From Dysgonamonadaceae bacterium (GTDB taxonomy: Bacteria; Bacteroidota; Bacteroidia; Bacteroidales; Azobacteroidaceae): a DNA stretch of 10,169 nucleotides. Under the pieces are notes generated by a model. It was given only the letters and a program-made list of their open reading frames with translations. It was not told where the DNA came from and searched no databases. The stretch covers positions 1 to 10,169 of the forward strand of contig JAITTA010000078.1 in assembly GCA_031287395.1 (NCBI GenBank). The letters are read 5' to 3'. Both the position numbers and the translations under genes were made by a program. Below are positions 5,802 to 10,169 of this stretch, one piece after another. Numbering within the stretch: the first letter of the stretch is position 1; each line of letters starts with the position of its first letter.

Positions 5802-6920
5802 TCAACTCATCAATGATTTTGAAAATTCCACCATTTCATCGGCAAATTTTCCCCAGGAAAGGTTTTCTTTCTCTGTTCTGATATTACTTACAAACCGATC
5901 CCGACCCAAAGAAAAAATCCGTTCCACAGCCGAGGCAATATTTTCCGAATCCGGACTACAGATAATTCCTGCCCCCGGACGTTCGACCATATCCCTCAAC
6001 CCTCCTACATCAGTTGCTACCACAGGAACTTCAAAATGATAAGCTACCGGGACCACCCCGCTCTGGGTCGCCGATTTATAGGGAAGTACCAATAAATCCG
6101 CCGCAGAAAACAAAACAGGAACCAAACTATCTTCAATGTATTGATTCATAGAGAAGATACGATCCTTAGCCGGTGAATGCGAAATTTGTGTTTCGTATTT
6201 CTCAAAACTACCGTAACTCTCTCCTGCAATAAGCAATTGAAAATCATCACCCAGACCGGCCATTGCATCGATCAGCAAATCCAGGCCTTTGTAGTCGCGG
6301 ATTAAACCGAAAAAAAGCAAAGTCTTTTTATCCGGATCCAAACCTAATTTTTCTTTGGCCAACAGGACATCGATCTTCTCTCCAAAATGGCTGTACAGAG
6401 GATGTGGACGCACACAAAACGAAGATTCCGGATTCATTGAAAGAATATCATTCCTGACAATGTCACTCATCACCACAAAACCGTTGCACTGGTCGAATAA
6501 CAACTTGGCAAACGGCTTGTCAAAAAATTTAGGCTCATGAGGAATCGCATTGTGCACCAAAGAGATGATCACTGTTTTCTTTTTCAATCGATTGGCAATA
6601 TGCCCGTATGCCGGTCCGAAAAAGGACATCCAATAGACGATAATCAGAACATCCGGTTGAAATTTTCCGATTTCTTTTGCCGTTTTTTGGTACGAAAACG
6701 GATTAATGCTATCCAGAATTCTTTCCGAAGGGATTTCAATAGCCTGATCTCCTTTTTCCACATACTGTGTTTTTCCCGGAAATAAAAATCCGGGATATAA
6801 CCGCGAAAAAGAAAATGCCTTGACTTCGTGTTTTTCCCTCATAGCCTCATAAAGCATTGCACTGAACTGGGCAATACCACCACGGTAAGGGTAGAAAGGA
6901 GAAAGGATGGCGATCTTCAT
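5802..6920 (-). CDS. Glycosyltransferase, GT4-type (GT-B fold)
   Basis: Cytoplasmic or membrane-associated glycosyltransferase of 372 aa that would transfer a sugar from a nucleotide donor to a glycan or lipid acceptor. Seen: the N-terminal acceptor-side signature ILSPFYPYRGGIAQF (5-19) with its Gly loop; the start of the C-terminal donor domain at FFGLIRDYKGLDLL (203-216), which carries the phosphate-contacting Arg and Lys; and the donor-site segment LPYKSATQSGVVPVAY (279-294) followed by VPVVATDVGGL. The usual E-x7-E donor motif is modified, with Gln-Ser-Gly where the first Glu is expected, a variant often seen in this branch. No membrane segment is apparent. Its ATG overlaps the ahcY stop codon (TAATG), so translation is coupled. 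Donor and acceptor cannot be deduced. Confidence 0.9.
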   Translation of the reverse strand: MKIAILSPFYPYRGGIAQFSAMLYEAMREKHEVKAFSFSRLYPGFLFPGKTQYVEKGDQAIEIPSERILDSINPFSYQKTAKEIGKFQPDVLIIVYWMSFFGPAYGHIANRLKKKTVIISLVHNAIPHEPKFFDKPFAKLLFDQCNGFVVMSDIVRNDILSMNPESSFCVRPHPLYSHFGEKIDVLLAKEKLGLDPDKKTLLFFGLIRDYKGLDLLIDAMAGLGDDFQLLIAGESYGSFEKYETQISHSPAKDRIFSMNQYIEDSLVPVLFSAADLLVLPYKSATQSGVVPVAYHFEVPVVATDVGGLRDMVERPGAGIICSPDSENIASAVERIFSLGRDRFVSNIRTEKENLSWGKFADEMVEFSKSLMS

Positions 6921-8338
6921 TAGTATCTATAATGATCCGGCTTGTACGGCCCGTTGATGTCAACCCCGATATATGCAGCCTGTTCCGGAGTCAACAGGGT
7001 CAGTTCCACCCCGATATTTTCAAGATGCAAACGGGCAACTTCTTCGTCCAGGTACTTCGGCAAGCGATACACGCCAATCTCATAATCTTTCTGCCATAAA
7101 TCGATTTGTGCCAGGGTCTGATTTGTAAATGAATTACTCATCACAAACGAAGGATGCCCGGTTGCACAGCCTAAATTCACCAACCGGCCTTCAGCTAAAA
7201 GAAAAATCGAATTCCCTTTCGGAAAGGTGTATTTATCTACCTGAGGTTTGATATTCAAATGCTTAATCCCTGGATAATTAACCAATTTATGTACTTGGAT
7301 TTCATTATCGAAATGTCCGATATTACAAACAATCGACTGGTCTTTCATTTGTTCCATGTGTTCAATGCGTACGACATCCCGGTTTCCGGTGGTAGTCACA
7401 AAGATATTTCCTTCCTTCAAGGCTTTTTCAATGGTAGTGACTTCAAAACCTTCCATGGCCGCCTGTAAAGCGCAAATCGGGTCAATCTCCGTAACAATCA
7501 CACGAGCGCCGTACGAACGCATGGATTTAGCACAACCTTTACCGACATCGCCATACCCTGATACCACTACAACTTTTCCTGCGATCATAACGTCGGTTGC
7601 CCTCTTAATCCCGTCGGCAAGGGATTCACGGCAACCATAAAGATTATCAAACTTGGATTTGGTAACCGAATCATTGACATTGATTGCAGGAACCAATAAT
7701 TCTCCGGCCTCCATCATCTGATACAAACGATGTACTCCCGTGGTCGTTTCTTCCGAAATACCTTTCAAACCGGACACCGTACGATGCCAACGTTGATTAT
7801 CTTTTTTCAGAATATGATTTAATGTATCCAGAATCACCTGTTCTTCGTGATTTCCGCCCTTGCGGTCAATAAATTTCGCATCATTTTCAGCTTTGTATCC
7901 CCAATGGACAAGTAGTGAAGCATCACCTCCGTCGTCTACGATGAGGTTCGGGCCTTTCCCGTCCGGGAAACGAAGAGCCATATCGGTGCACCACCAATAT
8001 TCTTCCAGAGTTTCACCTTTCCAGGCAAAAACAGGGACTCCGGCTATCGCAATAGCAGCTGCAGCGTGATCCTGGGTGGAAAAAATATTGCAACTTGCCC
8101 AACGGACATCTGCTCCAAGTTCCACTAAAGTTTCGATTAATACGGCAGTTTGGATGGTCATGTGTAAAGAACCGGTAATCCGGGCTCCCTTTAACGGTTT
8201 TTCTTTTCCATATTTTTTGCGTAGGGATATCAGACCCGGCATTTCGTGTTCGGCTATCTCAATCTCTTTACGCCCAAAATCGGCCAAAGAAATATCCGCC
8301 ACTTTATACGGCAGATTTTCCATGAATTTTTCCAACAT
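6920..8338 (-). CDS. ahcY: Adenosylhomocysteinase (S-adenosyl-L-homocysteine hydrolase)
   Basis: Cytosolic NAD-dependent enzyme of 472 aa that splits S-adenosylhomocysteine into adenosine and homocysteine, relieving product inhibition of methyltransferases in the methionine cycle. Seen: substrate-domain motifs ITGSLHMTIQTAVLIETL (54-71) and STQDHAAAA (87-95); catalytic segment NDSVTKSKFDN (222-232), with the Lys (227) and Asp (231) equivalent to human K186 and D190; NAD-binding GYGDVGKG (261-268); and the C-terminal KPDHYRY tail that closes the neighbouring subunit's cofactor site. The extra segment at about 150-190 is normal for bacterial long-form enzymes. Start: ATG at 8338 gives MLEKFMENLPYKVAD; Met6 is an alternative. 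It heads a three-gene operon with a glycosyltransferase and an RsmI-like methyltransferase. Confidence 0.98.
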   Translation of the reverse strand: MLEKFMENLPYKVADISLADFGRKEIEIAEHEMPGLISLRKKYGKEKPLKGARITGSLHMTIQTAVLIETLVELGADVRWASCNIFSTQDHAAAAIAIAGVPVFAWKGETLEEYWWCTDMALRFPDGKGPNLIVDDGGDASLLVHWGYKAENDAKFIDRKGGNHEEQVILDTLNHILKKDNQRWHRTVSGLKGISEETTTGVHRLYQMMEAGELLVPAINVNDSVTKSKFDNLYGCRESLADGIKRATDVMIAGKVVVVSGYGDVGKGCAKSMRSYGARVIVTEIDPICALQAAMEGFEVTTIEKALKEGNIFVTTTGNRDVVRIEHMEQMKDQSIVCNIGHFDNEIQVHKLVNYPGIKHLNIKPQVDKYTFPKGNSIFLLAEGRLVNLGCATGHPSFVMSNSFTNQTLAQIDLWQKDYEIGVYRLPKYLDEEVARLHLENIGVELTLLTPEQAAYIGVDINGPYKPDHYRY

Positions 8339-8366
8339 TTTTACTGTTTTATAATTAATTAAACCA

Positions 8367-8374
8367 CAAAAGTA
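8367..8374 (-). promoter_or_regulatory. -7 box of the ahcY operon
   Basis: Minus-strand TACTTTTG matches TAnnTTTG and lies 28 bp above the ahcY ATG, so the leader is only about 20 nt. That is too short for an S-adenosylhomocysteine or SAM riboswitch. No convincing -33 TTTG is at standard spacing. Confidence 0.5.
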
Positions 8375-8395
8375 GTGAATAAAATCAAATGTTCT

Positions 8396-8403
8396 TAATT
8401 TTG
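8396..8403 (+). promoter_or_regulatory. -7 box of the LOG-family gene promoter
   Basis: TAATTTTG matches TAnnTTTG; transcription would start near 8410, before the ATG at 8433. The alternative GTG start at 8421 would leave only about 11 nt of leader. The promoter is back to back with that of ahcY, 21 bp apart. Confidence 0.55.
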
Positions 8404-8432
8404 TAGTCTCAAAAATCTTAGTGAAAGTATTT

Positions 8433-9023
8433 ATGTCTGAATTCGTGAAAACAATTACAATTTACGGGGCATCCAGTTCCAGGATCGACCCGGAGTACAT
8501 TGCAGCAGCCCGAAAACTGGGAGAACTGATGGCCGGAAGGAATATTGCATGCATTAATGGAGCCGGACAAAAAGGTGTTATGGGTGCCGTTACCGAAGGA
8601 ATGTTGGCTCACGGAGGTAAAGTAACCGGTATCATTCCTCAGTTCATGATCGAAGAAGGTTGGCTCAACCACTCCCTGACAGAAATCATTGTAACACCGG
8701 ATATGCACAGCCGCAAACAACTGATGGCCGAAAAATCAGATGCCTGTATCGCTCTTCCGGGAGGTATCGGAACCATGGAAGAACTTCTCGAAATAATGAC
8801 CTGGAAACAATTAGGATTGTATAAAAATCCAATTATCATTCTCAATACAAACGGATACTACAATTTCCTGCTACGGATGTTGGAGAAATCGGCATCCGAA
8901 AATTTTATCCATCACAGGCATCAGTTCATCTGGAATGTCGCCGAGAGTCCGGAAGAAGCTCTGAACTCAGCCGTTCAAAATCACAAATGGGATCCCAATC
9001 CACGATCATTCGCAGCCTTGTAA
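8433..9023 (+). CDS. LOG-family protein (putative nucleoside-5'-monophosphate phosphoribohydrolase)
   Basis: Cytosolic Rossmann-fold protein of 196 aa, the family's normal length. LOG proteins hydrolyse the N-glycosidic bond of AMP or cytokinin nucleotides; the physiological substrate in Bacteroidota is uncertain. Seen: N-terminal ITIYGASSS; a nucleotide-binding loop NGAGQKGVMG (42-51), with Ala in place of the middle Gly of the usual GGG; SRK at 93-95 with the conserved Arg; and the signature PGGIGTMEE (109-117) with the catalytic Glu. The frame is open to a GTG at 8421, but the ATG at 8433 (MSEFVKTITIYG) gives a better family-like N terminus. The gene is followed after 7 nt by the DUF4271 gene, so the two are probably cotranscribed. 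Older annotations call such proteins lysine decarboxylase, which is wrong. Confidence 0.92.
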   Translation: MSEFVKTITIYGASSSRIDPEYIAAARKLGELMAGRNIACINGAGQKGVMGAVTEGMLAHGGKVTGIIPQFMIEEGWLNHSLTEIIVTPDMHSRKQLMAEKSDACIALPGGIGTMEELLEIMTWKQLGLYKNPIIILNTNGYYNFLLRMLEKSASENFIHHRHQFIWNVAESPEEALNSAVQNHKWDPNPRSFAAL

Positions 9024-9030
9024 TCATATC

Positions 9031-9909
9031 ATGCAGGAAAACGAACCGACATATCATCAGGACTCAACGGCAATGCATCAGAATATATTGACCGAATCCG
9101 GAGATTCAATCACAGAATCCCGCAATTCTACGTTCATTGATCTTGCAAGCAATGATTTTATGTATTGTTTTCCGGATTATCCGGTAATACAAAAAGACTC
9201 TGTCGTATCCATATCCCCCCCATTTATCCCGCAAATAGAAAAAATTTCGGAAAAACCAAAGTTACAGGACAGCATCTTCATCATCTTTTTCTTTTGTTTC
9301 ATGATCACTTCCAGGGTTTTAAGCAGTAAAGCCCGAATGTTCCTTTCCCTCCCGGATGAATTGTTCAGGCTAAAAGAAAGAAAAAGCATCTTTACCGAAC
9401 CGGTTGGTAACGAATTGTATGTCAAATTACTGTTGTTTTTCCAAACAGTGATTATCTTATCCATATTTACTTATTCGGCACTTGCGAATCATCCTGAAGC
9501 CAATGAACCCTTTACTCTATCCGGTTTTTACGTAAGTACCGGCAAAATTTGCCTTTTTTTTATCTTGTTCTTCGTCTATAAATGGATTTCCTACAATGCC
9601 GTAGGAACTATCTTTTTTTCGAAAGAAACACTTTCCCGGTGGATCAATAATTTTACATCCCTGATATGTGTTCTCGGAATCGTAATCTTTATCCCGGTAC
9701 TCCTGATGTTTTATGTCGAGTGGATGTACTCTTTTTGTTACTTTTTCATCCTTTCCTGTTTCCTAATTGTCACAATTATTATTATTTACAGGACCCATGT
9801 GTTATTTTTTCATAATATCCGCCGATTACATTATTTATTTTTGTATCTTTGCGCCCAAGAAATGGCTCCTTTATTTGTTTTATACAAGGGTCTTATTTAT
9901 TTAACGTAG
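9031..9909 (+). CDS. DUF4271-type multi-pass membrane protein
   Basis: Inner-membrane protein of 292 aa, recognised as the Bacteroidota-specific DUF4271 type by its layout and by its place directly before the hemD-type gene. A hydrophilic N-terminal ~80 residues rich in Ser, Thr, Glu and Asp carries no signal peptide. About six hydrophobic segments follow, at roughly 81-95, 133-150, 171-185, 209-228, 233-253 and 266-290. The C-terminal stretch YLCAQEMAPLFVLYKG, in which the Glu sits inside a hydrophobic helix, is a conserved-looking feature. No enzymatic motif is visible. Function is unknown; the tight link to uroporphyrinogen-III synthase hints at a role near tetrapyrrole metabolism, but this is only context. 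A promoter for the next gene appears to lie within its 3' end. Confidence 0.8.
   Translation: MQENEPTYHQDSTAMHQNILTESGDSITESRNSTFIDLASNDFMYCFPDYPVIQKDSVVSISPPFIPQIEKISEKPKLQDSIFIIFFFCFMITSRVLSSKARMFLSLPDELFRLKERKSIFTEPVGNELYVKLLLFFQTVIILSIFTYSALANHPEANEPFTLSGFYVSTGKICLFFILFFVYKWISYNAVGTIFFSKETLSRWINNFTSLICVLGIVIFIPVLLMFYVEWMYSFCYFFILSCFLIVTIIIIYRTHVLFFHNIRRLHYLFLYLCAQEMAPLFVLYKGLIYLT
9844..9851 (+). promoter_or_regulatory. Internal -7 box probably driving hemD
   Basis: TATCTTTG, followed by GCGCCC, is a very typical Bacteroidota promoter sequence inside the 3' end of the DUF4271 gene. A second match, TATTTTTG, directly precedes it at 9836-9843. Transcription would start near 9858, about 68 nt before the hemD ATG. 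It would let hemD be expressed apart from the LOG/DUF4271 transcript. Confidence 0.5.
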
Positions 9910-9925
9910 TGGAAAGTAGCACTTT

Positions 9926-10169
9926 ATGGCTTTGAGTATAAAAAAAGTTTTGGTATCTCAGCCTAAACCGGAGACAGAAAAATCTCCCTATTTTGATATT
10001 GCTGAGAAATACGGTGTAAAGATCGAATTCCGACCATTTATAAAAGTTGAACCGGTTACAGCAAAGGATTTCAGGGGACAAAGAATTGTTATCCTCGAAC
10101 ATACGGCTGTTATTTTTACTGCTAAAACAGCAGTAGATCATTTCTTCCGGCTTTGTGAAGAATTACGGG
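9926..10169 (+). CDS. hemD: Uroporphyrinogen-III synthase, N-terminal part (cut by window end)
   Basis: The first 81 residues of a protein that continues beyond the window. Uroporphyrinogen-III synthase cyclises hydroxymethylbilane with inversion of ring D, in the heme/tetrapyrrole pathway. The opening, KKVLVSQPKPETEKSPYFDI, and then IVILEHTAVIFTAKTAVDHF are characteristic of the Bacteroidales HemD type, where the second stretch corresponds to the family's 'which residue range is a free variable' region IxFTSxxAV. It starts 16 nt after the DUF4271 stop. The assignment rests on recognition of this N-terminal sequence and of the conserved DUF4271 neighbour; the rest of the enzyme cannot be seen. 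Confidence 0.82.
   Translation, partial: MALSIKKVLVSQPKPETEKSPYFDIAEKYGVKIEFRPFIKVEPVTAKDFRGQRIVILEHTAVIFTAKTAVDHFFRLCEELR

Noticed and set aside
7259..8354. Plus-strand open frames opposite ahcY
   Set aside because: They are antisense shadows of a highly conserved enzyme gene with no independent coding signal.
8339..8432. A SAM or S-adenosylhomocysteine riboswitch upstream of ahcY
   Set aside because: The -7 box lies 28 bp before the start codon, leaving about 20 nt of leader, and the region is A+T-rich with no conserved stems.
8421..8432. GTG at 8421 as the start of the LOG-family gene
   Set aside because: The ATG at 8433 gives the family-like N terminus and a more normal distance from the -7 box.

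Overview
The window looks like chromosomal DNA of a Bacteroidota member, probably order Bacteroidales. The main reasons are repeated TAnnTTTG -7 boxes in front of genes, the lack of strong Shine-Dalgarno sequences, a DUF4271 membrane protein followed by a Bacteroidales-type uroporphyrinogen-III synthase, and a BspA-like leucine-rich-repeat fragment. Species cannot be named from the sequence alone.

Layout. (1) 46-2333: an MFS drug-efflux-type transporter (minus) is divergent from an AraC-family regulator (plus). They share a 131-bp intergenic region with back-to-back -7 boxes and a 13-bp tandem repeat. (2) 2351-2686: a headless C-terminal fragment of a BspA-like LRR surface protein, followed by a strong hairpin terminator. 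(3) 2769-5054: an OmpR-type response regulator and a membrane histidine kinase (minus, overlapping genes) are divergent from an unlisted 50-codon gene. That gene encodes a peptide with a textbook double-glycine leader and a short Trp-rich acidic core. Between kinase and peptide lie four direct repeats, ATAACATTT-like, spaced 11, 10 and 11 bp. They sit just upstream of the peptide's -7 box, as expected for an OmpR-family activator. (4) 5088-8338 (minus): a tight operon of S-adenosylhomocysteine hydrolase, a GT4-type glycosyltransferase and an RsmI-like SAM-dependent methyltransferase. (5) 8433-10169 (plus): a LOG-family protein, a DUF4271 membrane protein and the start of hemD, cut off by the window edge.

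How the parts may work together. Regions 4 and 5 are ordinary core metabolism. Region 1 is a self-contained efflux/regulator pair that may have been acquired, since it abuts a truncated LRR gene. Region 3 is the most interesting. It reads as a compact two-component system that controls, and perhaps senses, a secreted double-glycine peptide. No C39-type exporter or modifying enzyme is in the window, so export and maturation would need proteins encoded elsewhere. The pheromone idea is inference; the leader motif, the phased repeats and the promoter boxes are visible directly.
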